Source: G963422445 sp963422445
Lineage (GTDB): Bacteria; Pseudomonadota; Alphaproteobacteria; Thalassobaculales; Thalassobaculaceae
DNA length: 64,000 nt
NCBI GenBank assembly: GCA_963422445.2
Contig: OY729512.2
Location: forward strand, 558,001 to 622,000
Direction: 5' to 3'
Shown in pieces: positions 27,688 to 36,572 of the stretch. The position numbers and the translations under genes are program-made. Positions within the stretch are counted from its first letter, which is position 1. The number at the start of each line of letters is the position of its first letter. The notes under the pieces are model-generated. The model worked only from the letters and a program-made list of their open reading frames with translations. It was not told the DNA's origin and did not search any database.

Positions 27688-30117
27688 TCAGATATCGAGA
27701 TTGGCGACTTTCAGCGCATTATCCTGGATAAAGCCTCGCCGTGGTTCGACAAGATCCCCCATCAGCGTCGAGAAAACTTCGGCCGCCGTTTCACTGTGAT
27801 TGACCCGGACCTGCAGCAGGGTGCGCTGGTTCGGGTCGAGCGTGGTTTCCCAGAGCTGTTCCGGGTTCATCTCGCCAAGACCCTTGTAACGATTGATCGC
27901 AAGTCCCTTGCGCCCGAAATCCTGCACCGTCTGGGCCAGCGCCACCGGCCCGCTGACCGGATGGTCCTCACCACGACTCTCGAGAACCGCCGGCCCGAAA
28001 TAGGTTGCCTGCAGGTCTGCTGTCATTGCATCGAGTCGGCGGGCCTCCGGCGTGCGGATAAGCATCGCGTCGATATGGTACCGTTCGGTGACACCGCGCA
28101 GCGTGCGCTCGAACCGCAACTCCTCCCGGTCGGCATCGAAAATTCCCGTCCAGCCACGCTCGATATCCTGTGACAGGTGATCGAGCCGTTCTGCGATTTC
28201 CGGTGCCGCGGTGTCGGCATTCGCAAATCCCCGCGGTCCCATCACGCCGGCGATGGCGCATTGCTCGACGACTAGACGCGATCCGGCCCGGCGCACCAGG
28301 ACATCGATGAGGCGGCGCGCATCGAAGGCCCGCTCGACCGTGGCAACGAGGTCGGCACCAACGATTTGCACGCTGTCAGCAAGCCGCAATGTCGTACCGT
28401 CGACACCATTCTCGGTCAGATAGCGCTCCATCGCCTTGTCATCCTTGAGATATGTCTCGGACTGGCCGCGCTTGGCCCGATAGAGTGGCGGCTGAGCGAT
28501 ATAGAGATAACCGGCTTCGACGATCTCCGGCATCTGCCGAAAAAAGAAGGTCAGCATCAGGGTCCGGATGTGCGATCCATCAACATCGGCATCCGTCATT
28601 ATGATGATCTTGTGGTAGCGGATTTTCGAAAGATCGAACTCCTCGCGGCCGATGCCGGTGCCAAGCGCCGTGATCATGGTGCCGATTTCCTGGCTTGAGA
28701 GCATCTTGTCGAACCGGGCGCGCTCGACATTCAGGATCTTGCCGCGCAGCGGCAGAATGGCCTGGGTGCGACGATCCCGGCCCTGTTTCGCGGATCCGCC
28801 GGCCGAATCGCCCTCGACCAGGAACAGTTCGGCGAGTTGCGGGTCGCGCTCCTGACAGTCGGCGAGCTTACCGGGCAGATTCGAGATGTCCAGCGCGCCC
28901 TTGCGCCGGGTCAGTTCCCGTGCCTTGCGCGCGGCTTCGCGAGCTGCAGCCGCTTCATAAGCCTTCGAGACAACCTTGCGGGCATCGCCCGGATTCTCTT
29001 CAAGCCATTGCTGCAGCCGATCAGCAACCGCGGTTTCGACCGCCGGACGAACTTCCGAGGATACCAGCTTGTCCTTGGTCTGCGAGGAAAACTTCGGATC
29101 GGGAACCTTGACCGACAACACGCAAGTCAGGCCCTCACGCGCATCGTCGCCGGTAAGCTGAGTCTTCTCCCTTTTCGCGATCCCGCTTTCGGTCGCATAG
29201 GTGTTGATCGTCCGGGTCAACGCCGCCCGGAAACCCGCAAGATGCGTGCCCCCGTCGCGCTGCGGAATATTGTTCGTAAAACACAGCATTGTGCCGTGGT
29301 AACTGTCCGTCCACTGCATCGCCAGTTCAACGGTAATGCCGTCACGCTCGACATCCATCTGGATCGGCGCATGCAAAGCCTGGTGACTGCGGTCAAGATA
29401 TTCGACGAACGCCTTCAGACCGCCATCGTAAACGAGGTCGATGACTCTGGGTTCAGCTTCCCGGTCATCTCGCAGCATGATATGGGCGCCAGAATTGAGG
29501 AAAGCGAGTTCGCGCAGGCGGTGTTCGAGATCGGCAAACTCGAAATCGACATTGGTAAATGTTTCGGTCGACGGCGTGAAGGTGATTTCGGTACCGGTCC
29601 GCGCACCGCATTCGCCGATGATCGCGAGCGGTTCTTCCGGCTCGCCATGAGAGAATCGCATGTAGTGTTCATGGCCATCACGCCAAATCCGCAATTCCAG
29701 ACTGGCGGACAAGGCATTGACCACCGAAACCCCGACGCCATGCAGGCCGCCTGACACCTTGTAGGAATTCTGGTCGAACTTTCCACCGGCGTGGAGCTGG
29801 GTCATGATGACTTCAGCCGCCGAAACCCCTTCCTCATGATGGATATCGACCGGAATGCCCCGGCCGTTGTCACGAATGGTGACCGACGCATCACCGTTGA
29901 GAATGACCTCGACAAGATCGCAATACCCGGCCAGAGCCTCGTCGATGGCGTTGTCGACCGCCTCATAGACCATATGGTGCAGGCCCGAGCCATCATCTGT
30001 ATCGCCGATATACATGCCCGGACGTTTGCGGACCGCATCAAGACCGCGCAGGACCTTGATCGATCCGGCATCATATTCGGTCTCGGGACTCGACTCGTAA
30101 ACCGGTATGTCTGACAT
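27688..30117 (-). CDS. gyrB: DNA gyrase subunit B
   Basis: ATPase subunit of type II topoisomerase that introduces negative supercoils. The 809-residue protein has the GHKL ATPase domain (VDNAIDEALAGYCD, RDNGRGIPVD, GGLHGVGVSVVNAL), the transducer domain (TLAGFRAAL-type), the TOPRIM domain (LVEGDSAGGSAKQGRDRRTQ; DADVDGSHIRTLMLTFF) and a C-terminal GyrB segment ending YKGLGEMNPEQLWETT and the NQRTLLQV block. The QLWETT motif separates GyrB from ParE. The gene is last in dnaA-dnaN-recF-gyrB, 35 nt after recF. Confidence 0.98.
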   Translation of the reverse strand: MSDIPVYESSPETEYDAGSIKVLRGLDAVRKRPGMYIGDTDDGSGLHHMVYEAVDNAIDEALAGYCDLVEVILNGDASVTIRDNGRGIPVDIHHEEGVSAAEVIMTQLHAGGKFDQNSYKVSGGLHGVGVSVVNALSASLELRIWRDGHEHYMRFSHGEPEEPLAIIGECGARTGTEITFTPSTETFTNVDFEFADLEHRLRELAFLNSGAHIMLRDDREAEPRVIDLVYDGGLKAFVEYLDRSHQALHAPIQMDVERDGITVELAMQWTDSYHGTMLCFTNNIPQRDGGTHLAGFRAALTRTINTYATESGIAKREKTQLTGDDAREGLTCVLSVKVPDPKFSSQTKDKLVSSEVRPAVETAVADRLQQWLEENPGDARKVVSKAYEAAAAREAARKARELTRRKGALDISNLPGKLADCQERDPQLAELFLVEGDSAGGSAKQGRDRRTQAILPLRGKILNVERARFDKMLSSQEIGTMITALGTGIGREEFDLSKIRYHKIIIMTDADVDGSHIRTLMLTFFFRQMPEIVEAGYLYIAQPPLYRAKRGQSETYLKDDKAMERYLTENGVDGTTLRLADSVQIVGADLVATVERAFDARRLIDVLVRRAGSRLVVEQCAIAGVMGPRGFANADTAAPEIAERLDHLSQDIERGWTGIFDADREELRFERTLRGVTERYHIDAMLIRTPEARRLDAMTADLQATYFGPAVLESRGEDHPVSGPVALAQTVQDFGRKGLAINRYKGLGEMNPEQLWETTLDPNQRTLLQVRVNHSETAAEVFSTLMGDLVEPRRGFIQDNALKVANLDI

Positions 30118-30152
30118 GAACTTGCCTGTTCCTGAAATTGAGCCGGACTGCG

Positions 30153-31373
30153 TCAGTGCTGTGTCAGTGTACCGTCGGAGACAACAAAAAACTGGGCACC
30201 GGCGGCGAACGGTGCAAACAGGGCGGCGTCGGTGCCGGTCATCCAGACCTGACTGCGCAGCGCGGTCAGATGGACACCAAGCGCGGTCCGCCGTTCCTCA
30301 TCAAGATGGGCCACGACCTCGTCGAGCAGCATCAACGGCGCAGCCCCGAATTCCGCTCGCCGCAACCGGGCGTGGGCAATCAGAATTGCAATAAGCAGCG
30401 CCTTCTGTTCACCTGTCGAGCAGTATAGCGCAAACATCGATTTTTTGGAATGCCGAACGATCAGATCACTGCGATGCGGCCCGGGACTCACTCCGGCCTC
30501 GCCGCTTGCCAGAGACCTGCCAGCGGCAAGCGCGGCACGGAATCGATCCTCCACCACAAGCGCCGGGTCATCATCAAGCCAAGCCTCGATCTCACCGTCG
30601 ATCTCCAGCAGAGCCCCCGGGAACGGTCCGCAGTCAGCAGCAGCCTCGGGTGCCAAGCGCTCAACCAGTTCGCGGCGCGCCGCCGCGATGGCAACGCCAA
30701 CCGTCGTCAATTGATCTTCCAGGGCCCGTTGCCAAGCTTCGTCGGCATGTCCTTGCCGGAGCAATCTCATGCGTTCCCGCAAGACATGGGAATACCGATT
30801 CACGCGACCGGCATGATGCGGATCGAAGGCATGAACCAGACGGTCGAGGAATCGCCGCCGGCCACTCGCACCATCGGTGAACAAACGGTCCATTTGCGGT
30901 GTCAGCCAAGACACGGCGAGATGGTCGGCCAGAGCCGACTGGGACTTTGCCGGTGCGCCATCGATCCGCACCAATCGCCGATCCCGTCCCGTAGCTTCGG
31001 GATCACGTCCGGTCCCGATGGTGGTGGTGCCGACGGCGCCGTCGAGCTCGACCGACATGGTCCAGTGCGTGGTTTCATCGGACGCGAGCATGTCGACATC
31101 CGCCAGCCGGGCACGCCGAAGGCCGCGGCCCGGCGCCAGGAACGACAGCGCTTCCAGAAGATTGGTCTTGCCGCTGCCGTTAGCCCCGGTCAGCACCACC
31201 GGGGTATCATTCAGGGTCAGACGCAACATCGCGTAATTGCGGAAATGCGACAGTATCAACCGGCGTACCGCCGGGAAGCTGCCTGCCGTCATTTCGGCGG
31301 CGGCCGGATCGAACCTGCGGGCTGGCGCGGTCATCCGGTCACCGAAAATCGTCGGCAACGATCCCGCACTCAC
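30153..31373 (-). CDS. recF: DNA replication and repair protein RecF
   Basis: SMC-like ATPase that loads RecA at gaps with RecOR. Walker A is LTGANGSGKTNLLEALSFL, the ABC signature region precedes LASGEAGVSPGPHRSDL, and Walker B/D-loop is PLMLLDEVVAHLDEERR. It starts with GTG at 31373, overlapping the dnaN stop (GTGA); an internal ATG (MTAPARRF) is a possible alternative. The 406-residue form is slightly longer than usual because of the N-terminal extension. Confidence 0.95.
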   Translation of the reverse strand: MSAGSLPTIFGDRMTAPARRFDPAAAEMTAGSFPAVRRLILSHFRNYAMLRLTLNDTPVVLTGANGSGKTNLLEALSFLAPGRGLRRARLADVDMLASDETTHWTMSVELDGAVGTTTIGTGRDPEATGRDRRLVRIDGAPAKSQSALADHLAVSWLTPQMDRLFTDGASGRRRFLDRLVHAFDPHHAGRVNRYSHVLRERMRLLRQGHADEAWQRALEDQLTTVGVAIAAARRELVERLAPEAAADCGPFPGALLEIDGEIEAWLDDDPALVVEDRFRAALAAGRSLASGEAGVSPGPHRSDLIVRHSKKSMFALYCSTGEQKALLIAILIAHARLRRAEFGAAPLMLLDEVVAHLDEERRTALGVHLTALRSQVWMTGTDAALFAPFAAGAQFFVVSDGTLTQH

Positions 31374-32488
31374 ACCCTCATGGGCATGAGGATGTAAAGC
31401 GAACTCTCGTCATCAGCGTCACGGACAATTGCCGGCGAGCCGGAATCGGCCAGTTGAAACACCGTTCCGTCACCGTCAACCTGATTGACGATATCGAGAA
31501 GGTAGCGGGCGTTGAAGCCGATCTCCATGGCATCATCACCATAACTGACCTCGACTTCCTCTTGCGCTGTGCCGCCTTCCTGACTGCTAGCGCTGAGCAC
31601 GAGATTGCCGTCGGTCAGTTCCAGTTTCACGGAACGGTTCCTTTCAGATGCGACCGTCGAAACCCGGTCAACCGCATCAGCGAGCGCCTTGCTGTTGATC
31701 AGCATGACCCGGTCGTTGCCGGCCGGAATGACCCGGTTGTATTCAGGGAAGGTTCCTTCGATCAGTTTCGTCGTGAGCACCGAGGCTCCGCAATCACATG
31801 TCAGCATGTTATCGGACAGCGACACCGTGACCTCGCCATCCGTATCATCCAGCAACTTGCGAAACTCACCGACCGCCTTGCGCGGCACGATGACGCCCGG
31901 CATGTTCCCAGCCCCGTCCGGCAACGGAATTTCGACCCGCGCCATCCGATGTCCGTCGGTCGCAACAACCCGCATCACCGGGACTTCGCCGACTTGCGTG
32001 GCATGCAGGAAAATACCGTTCAGGTAACGGCGGGTTTCCTCATTGGCGATCGCGAAGCGCGTCCGGTCAATAATCGAACGGAAATCGGCGGCCTGAAGCA
32101 CGAAACGGTATGGCAGGTCCTGGTTCGGCATTTTCGGAAAATCCCCGGATGGCAGGCTCGGCAGCCTGAAGGTCGCGCGGCCGGCGGTCACCAGCACCTG
32201 CGCATTCTCTTCGTCCTGCTCAAGGCGGATTTCCGACCCTTCGGGGAGCTTGCGGACAATGTCGTACAGGGTCTGCGCCGATATCGTTACCGCACCATCG
32301 GCAGCGACATTACAACCCACCGACTCGACGATCTGCAAATCCATATCGGTCGCGGTCAGGTCAAGGCCGCCACCTTGCGCCTGTAGCATCACATTCAGAA
32401 GAATCGGGATCGTATTACGCCGCTCTATAACCGACTGGACATGTCCGAGCGGACGGAGAAGCGTTGTGCGATCAATCATCAATTGCAT
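31370..32488 (-). CDS. dnaN: DNA polymerase III sliding clamp, beta subunit
   Basis: Ring-shaped processivity factor. The 372-residue protein starts MQLMIDRTTLLRPLGHVQSVIERRNTIPILLNVML, typical of beta, and ends with the conserved SSLYILMPMRV. Three-domain architecture of normal length. It overlaps recF by 4 nt and lies 157 nt downstream of dnaA. Confidence 0.97.
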   Translation of the reverse strand: MQLMIDRTTLLRPLGHVQSVIERRNTIPILLNVMLQAQGGGLDLTATDMDLQIVESVGCNVAADGAVTISAQTLYDIVRKLPEGSEIRLEQDEENAQVLVTAGRATFRLPSLPSGDFPKMPNQDLPYRFVLQAADFRSIIDRTRFAIANEETRRYLNGIFLHATQVGEVPVMRVVATDGHRMARVEIPLPDGAGNMPGVIVPRKAVGEFRKLLDDTDGEVTVSLSDNMLTCDCGASVLTTKLIEGTFPEYNRVIPAGNDRVMLINSKALADAVDRVSTVASERNRSVKLELTDGNLVLSASSQEGGTAQEEVEVSYGDDAMEIGFNARYLLDIVNQVDGDGTVFQLADSGSPAIVRDADDESSLYILMPMRV

Positions 32489-32645
32489 GGGACTGCCGTT
32501 TCACGGATCCTGTAAGCGATATCCTAGCCGCTTGCTCACTGAACGCCACGACCGGCCAGAACTGCCTTTACGCTATACCTAGCACGGAGGTCGCCCGGAG
32601 AGCAATCTTCGGGCTGCACTCCAAGCTTAGCCGCGACACCATCGC

Positions 32646-34019
32646 TCAGGAATTGAGCATGCGGAACAGGAGCTCGACCGCCTGGTCGAATTCCGGATCG
32701 ACCAAACGCAACTCATTGACCTTTTTCACCGCGTGAATCACGGTTGTATGGTCGCGACCGCCAAAGCGCCGCCCGATATCAGGCAGGGATTGCTGTGTCA
32801 ACTGCTTGGCCAGATACATCGCAACCTGACGGGGCCGGGCGACCGACCGGGACCGGCGTGGCGAAAACATGTCGTCCAGGCGAATCTGGTAGTGGCTGGC
32901 GACCCGCCGCTGAATTTCCTCGACCGTGATCCGACGATCGTTGACCCGTAACAGGTCATGCAGGACTTCCTGCACGGACTCAAGCGTGATGTCCCGGCCG
33001 ACCAGGGTCGAATGCGCAGCGACGCGGTTGAGAGCGCCTTCGAGTTCACGCACATTCGACGTGATCTTGTAAGCTAAAAATTCCATGACATTGACTGGGA
33101 AGGCGACGCCGAGCTTCTCGACCTTCGCTTGCACGATGCCGAGACGTAACTCGTAGGTTGTGGGATGGATGTCAGCAACCAGCCCCGAGCCAAGCCGTGA
33201 GCGCAGGTGCTCCTGCAAGCCATCGATATCGACAGGCATCTTGTTGGCCGAAATCACCACCTGCTGGGCCTGATCAACCAGCGCGTTCAGCGTATGAAAG
33301 AATTCCTCCTGCGTCGCCTCCTTGCTGCCCATGTACTGAATGTCGTCAACCATAAGGGCATTAACTGACCGGAACTGGTCCTTGAACTTGACCGTGTCCT
33401 TGGATCGCAAGGCGCGGATGAACTGATACATGAATTTCTCGGCCGAAAGATAAACCACCTGCCGAGACGGGTCGCGCTCGCGAATTTCGTGGGAAATCGC
33501 ATGCATGAGATGGGTCTTGCCAAGACCAACCCCGCCACAGAGAAAAAGCGGATTCAACGTACTCGAATATCGTTCCGCAACCCGTCGGGCCGCGGCATAG
33601 GCGAATTCGTTGGGCTGGCCAACGATAAAGTTATCGAAGGTGAATCTGTCATCGGGCGTCCAGTTGCCCCGTTGCGCAGCAGGCAAGGCCAGCACCGAAG
33701 CACCTGCAACGCCTGCTGCCCGGTCGTCCGGGCCGGCGGCAAGGCACGATCGGGGAACGATAATCTCGATATCGATGATGGCGTCGTTGCTTGCCTGTAT
33801 CCAGGCGTCGCGCAGACGGTCACCAAACTGCCGGGCGATGTGGTCGCGCATGAAGGATGTCGGCGCGACAATGACCGCACGATTGCCATCAATCCGCTCC
33901 AGAGCCAGCGGCCGCAGCCAGTTGCGATGAACGGTATCGCCAAGCTCCTGGAGCAGGCTGCGCTGGACCCTTCCCCAGACACGTTCGGTATCAATATCGC
34001 GGTCGCGCGACCCGGTCAT
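32646..34019 (-). CDS. dnaA: chromosomal replication initiator DnaA
   Basis: AAA+ initiator that binds DnaA boxes and melts the origin. I chose the ATG at 34019 (457 residues, MTGSRDRDIDTERVWGRVQ), which gives the standard domain I; the frame is open for another 76 codons upstream but that part looks like leader. Walker A is FLCGGVGLGKTHLMHAI, Walker B is ALMVDDIQYMGSKEATQEEF, and the C-terminal domain IV has the recognition signature RFGGRDHTTVIHAVKKV. Followed by dnaN. Its upstream region holds a dyad and a hairpin, and beyond that an insertion-sequence island. Confidence 0.98.
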   Translation of the reverse strand: MTGSRDRDIDTERVWGRVQRSLLQELGDTVHRNWLRPLALERIDGNRAVIVAPTSFMRDHIARQFGDRLRDAWIQASNDAIIDIEIIVPRSCLAAGPDDRAAGVAGASVLALPAAQRGNWTPDDRFTFDNFIVGQPNEFAYAAARRVAERYSSTLNPLFLCGGVGLGKTHLMHAISHEIRERDPSRQVVYLSAEKFMYQFIRALRSKDTVKFKDQFRSVNALMVDDIQYMGSKEATQEEFFHTLNALVDQAQQVVISANKMPVDIDGLQEHLRSRLGSGLVADIHPTTYELRLGIVQAKVEKLGVAFPVNVMEFLAYKITSNVRELEGALNRVAAHSTLVGRDITLESVQEVLHDLLRVNDRRITVEEIQRRVASHYQIRLDDMFSPRRSRSVARPRQVAMYLAKQLTQQSLPDIGRRFGGRDHTTVIHAVKKVNELRLVDPEFDQAVELLFRMLNS

Positions 34020-34142
34020 CGACCGGTCCCGCACGGCATTCGGTAACCACTTGATGTTTTCATGATTTCGGCATCCCAAACGCACGACCCTTGGTCGATT
34101 TCCGGCCCAAATGGATCTGAACGCCCATCCGTAACCCCCTCT

Positions 34143-34164
34143 CGCGGCTGCATTAACAGCCGCG
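34143..34164 (-). promoter_or_regulatory. 8-bp hairpin in dnaA leader
   Basis: A perfect stem CGCGGCTG / CAGCCGCG around a CATTAA loop, placed between the candidate dnaA promoter and the dnaA start. No U-run follows. It may shape the 5' end of dnaA mRNA. Confidence 0.4.
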
Positions 34165-34177
34165 TTCGGTGTAATTT

Positions 34178-34206
34178 TCTTTACTTGGCAAAGTTTGCAC
34201 AGACAA
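34178..34206 (-). promoter_or_regulatory. candidate dnaA promoter
   Basis: On the minus strand, TTGTCT and TAAAGA are separated by 17 bp, a sigma70-like arrangement. The transcript would begin just before the 34143-34164 hairpin and have a leader of about 150 nt to the dnaA ATG. Prediction only. Confidence 0.35.
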
Positions 34207-34285
34207 GTATTCGGTAACGGTCGACCAAGACCGTATCTAGCACTCAACCCGATCCGGCGCTTCTACCACGCTTTTATGCTGAATA

Positions 34286-34319
34286 AATTGTGCAAATATC
34301 TTGACGTTTTTGCACAATT
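34286..34319. promoter_or_regulatory. perfect 11-bp dyad upstream of dnaA
   Basis: AATTGTGCAAA at 34286-34296 and its exact complement at 34309-34319, with 12 bp between. Spacing and symmetry suit a dimeric DNA-binding protein or paired DnaA-like boxes. A third half-site (TTTGCACA) occurs about 34193, inside the candidate promoter. Confidence 0.55.
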
Positions 34320-34611
34320 ACAAGCGTAATCCAACAATATCCGGAACTATAAGGAATTTTCTTGGTTCTATTGTTGTTTTTGTTCTTTAATCACCCCTCG
34401 CTGTTCGTGTTCGTAGGTTAGCCGCCGGCCCGATTCGGTGCAACCATTCTGACCCAAAAAGTTCAAATTTTTTTCAACCGGAGGTGATGCACGAATAATT
34501 CCGGCGAAAGTCAAAACTTTGTTGTCGTAACTGCCCAAGTCCCATGTTGCTGACGATGGCGGGACGATTGCAGGTTCTGGGGTAGTGCTGAGTCCCTATT
34601 TTTTATTCATG

Positions 34612-36108
34612 GAACCTCTTGCAAAATTCCTGCCCCAGGGTCCGGTAAGCCCGGATCGGTCGGTTGCTTCCGTTCACCTCTGCACCTGGAGATCGGAATC
34701 CATGGATTCGCGGTGTCTCATCAGAGATGATGAGAACAAACAGGGACCTTTGTGAACATCGGGACACGCCTCTCCGGGTCCCTCTCTTCGAGAGGGCCGC
34801 GAAGGGTCGGTATGCGTTGTCGGAGCCGCGCTATGGGGCGGCGAGACGTATCAACTGGTCAGCCGCCAGGGCCAGGATGCCGAACATGAGATGGCAGGCG
34901 ACCTTGGAATATCCACGGACGCGGACATGGCGCCCGCCAAACTCATCCTTGAGGCGGGCGTTGGTCCTCTCGACACCGGACCGGATCCGGACCCGCACGG
35001 TCTCGGGATCGACATGGCCTATTGCACGCCGGGCCCGGGCCTCCCGGTCTCGCTCCTCCTTGAGGTCCTTGTCCCGGCGCGGATTGACATCGATGATCGG
35101 AACATGGCCAAGCCGTTCGCTCATCTGGTAGATCTCCCTGGCATCATAGGCCGCGTCCATGAGATCGTAGAGATTGGTCACACGCCCGGCGGTCATCATC
35201 GCCAGCGGGATCGCGACCTGGCTGTCATGGACGGATGCCGAGGTGAGGATGGCCCTCAGCGGCACCCCGCAGTCTGCTGTGTCGATATGCAGCTTGTAAC
35301 CGCGCCAAGCCTCCATGACCCCTTTGGCATTCTTCTTTGCCCCGTGATCGCAGACCTTCGGCATCGCGTCGAGCCTCTCATCGAGATCCATCCCGTTCGC
35401 TTGCTGTTCGAGACGCCTAGGCTCCTTCGTCCTCTCCTCGCCCTTGCGGGGCCGGCCGCGCTTGCGGTTCGGCGTCCCGGCCTTCGGCGTCGGGGCCGGC
35501 GTCTCCCGGGCCTCGATGGCCGTCGGGTCCCTCGACACGTGGCCGATGAGCGTGTCGCCCAGTGTCTCTGCAACCAGAGCCGCGTGCATCCTCTCCGGAA
35601 GACGGGATTGCGAAAATTCGGCAAACGCCCGCGAAAACGTCGCTTCACTCGGGATCTCCGCGACACGCGACCAGCCGCACAGTCGGCGCAACGTCGGGTC
35701 CACCTTGAGCCTGTCGATCAGATGGCGGGTCGTCGGCAGACCCCACACCGCCTTGGCGATGACGCCACGGGCCAGCGCCCGGCGATCTTCCCGGGGCCGA
35801 CCCGGACCGGTCCACACCCCATCGACGAAGCCCTCCACCTTGACGAGATCGAGAGCTGTCACGAAACGCTTGTGCGTCTCGAGGAGAGGACCGACCGCCT
35901 CGGCCAACGCAGGGAAAAGGTCCCCTTGAAATTGGTGCCAGGGATCGGATAGGGTCGAGCCAAGGGTCATCGGGGTCACCTCCTCGGTATCTTGTTGTTG
36001 TGGAAACACAACAGACCACGAGGTGGCCCCGAAACCCAGGCCCTCGACAACAAAATCAGCCTCGAGAAGGCAAAAAACCGGTCGGGCCGGCAATTTCGCA
36101 AGAAGCTC
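34612..36108 (-). mobile_element. 1.5-kb DDE insertion sequence, copy B
   Basis: A 1497-bp element flanked by perfect 4-bp duplications CATG (34608-34611 and 36109-36112). Ends are GAACCTCTTGCAAAATT and the complement of GAGCTTCTTGCGAAATT. It marks the left edge of the insertion-sequence island between dnaA and rpsT. Inverted relative to copies A and C. Confidence 0.92.
34831..35970 (-). CDS. DDE transposase of the 1.5-kb element, copy B
   Basis: An intact 379-residue transposase starting at the ATG at 35970 (MTLGSTLSDPWHQFQGDLF) with GAGGAGGTGACC just upstream. Catalytic Asp in SRDPTAIEARE, second Asp in LYDLMDAAYDA, Glu in RSGVERTNARLKDEF. Nearly identical to copy C and more diverged from copy A. 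Probably active. Confidence 0.87.
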   Translation of the reverse strand: MTLGSTLSDPWHQFQGDLFPALAEAVGPLLETHKRFVTALDLVKVEGFVDGVWTGPGRPREDRRALARGVIAKAVWGLPTTRHLIDRLKVDPTLRRLCGWSRVAEIPSEATFSRAFAEFSQSRLPERMHAALVAETLGDTLIGHVSRDPTAIEARETPAPTPKAGTPNRKRGRPRKGEERTKEPRRLEQQANGMDLDERLDAMPKVCDHGAKKNAKGVMEAWRGYKLHIDTADCGVPLRAILTSASVHDSQVAIPLAMMTAGRVTNLYDLMDAAYDAREIYQMSERLGHVPIIDVNPRRDKDLKEERDREARARRAIGHVDPETVRVRIRSGVERTNARLKDEFGGRHVRVRGYSKVACHLMFGILALAADQLIRLAAP

Positions 36109-36179
36109 CATGGTCATAGAATCACCGATCTATGGGTAGTGCTCACGTGTGACGGGAGCAGCGGCTGGGGTCTTTCGGA

Positions 36180-36572
36180 TCGAAGGCGACGGCGAGTTTG
36201 TGTCAGACGCTGATTGCGCGGATGCCGCCGTATGATGTCGACATCGAGAGCCATCCGGGGGCGGTGCGTTGATGATGCGCAAACCGCCGTCCCTGCGCTC
36301 GATCGGCATCGACTGCGACATCCAGGCGATCAAGGCCTTTGTCTGTGACCATCCGCTCGAGCTGGTGGATGGCCGTGCGCATACCTTTCTGTCGTCGTTT
36401 CCGTTCTCCTGCCGGGAACTGATCTACAGCAATCCGCCGTATCTCCAGGCGACTCGGCGCTATCTCTTCGACGACACGAAGACCAACTCTGTCGCACTTC
36501 TGGATCTGTTCAAGCAGCTGCCTTGTCAGGTGATGGTCTCGGGTCATGCTTCGGCGCTATATGACGCGACGC
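36180..36572 (+). pseudogene. DNA adenine methylase fragment
   Basis: A C-terminal piece of a Dam-like N6-adenine methyltransferase. The first part (RMPPYDVDIESH) and the main part (GGALMMRKPPSLRSIGIDCD) are in different frames, joined by a one-base change near 36257. The catalytic motif IV reads SNPPYL instead of the usual DPPY, followed by DLFKQLPCQVMVSGHASALYD. IS630 element 1 starts at 36573 and cuts the 3' end; the 5' end is lost at the copy-B boundary. Such single methylases are common on phages and islands. Confidence 0.75.

Larger units (their letters stand above)
34020..34611. other. AT-rich dnaA upstream region, candidate origin/regulatory zone
   Basis: About 590 bases between dnaA and the first insertion sequence, clearly AT-richer than the surroundings (especially 34165-34410). 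No perfect TTATCCACA boxes. Three TTTGCACA half-sites occur (near 34193, 34289 inverted and 34309); TTTTGCACA differs from the DnaA-box consensus at two of nine positions. Whether replication starts here cannot be decided from sequence. Confidence 0.45.

Noticed and set aside
34605..34613. TTATTCATG as a DnaA box
   Set aside because: Three mismatches to TTATCCACA and it overlaps the insertion-sequence junction.
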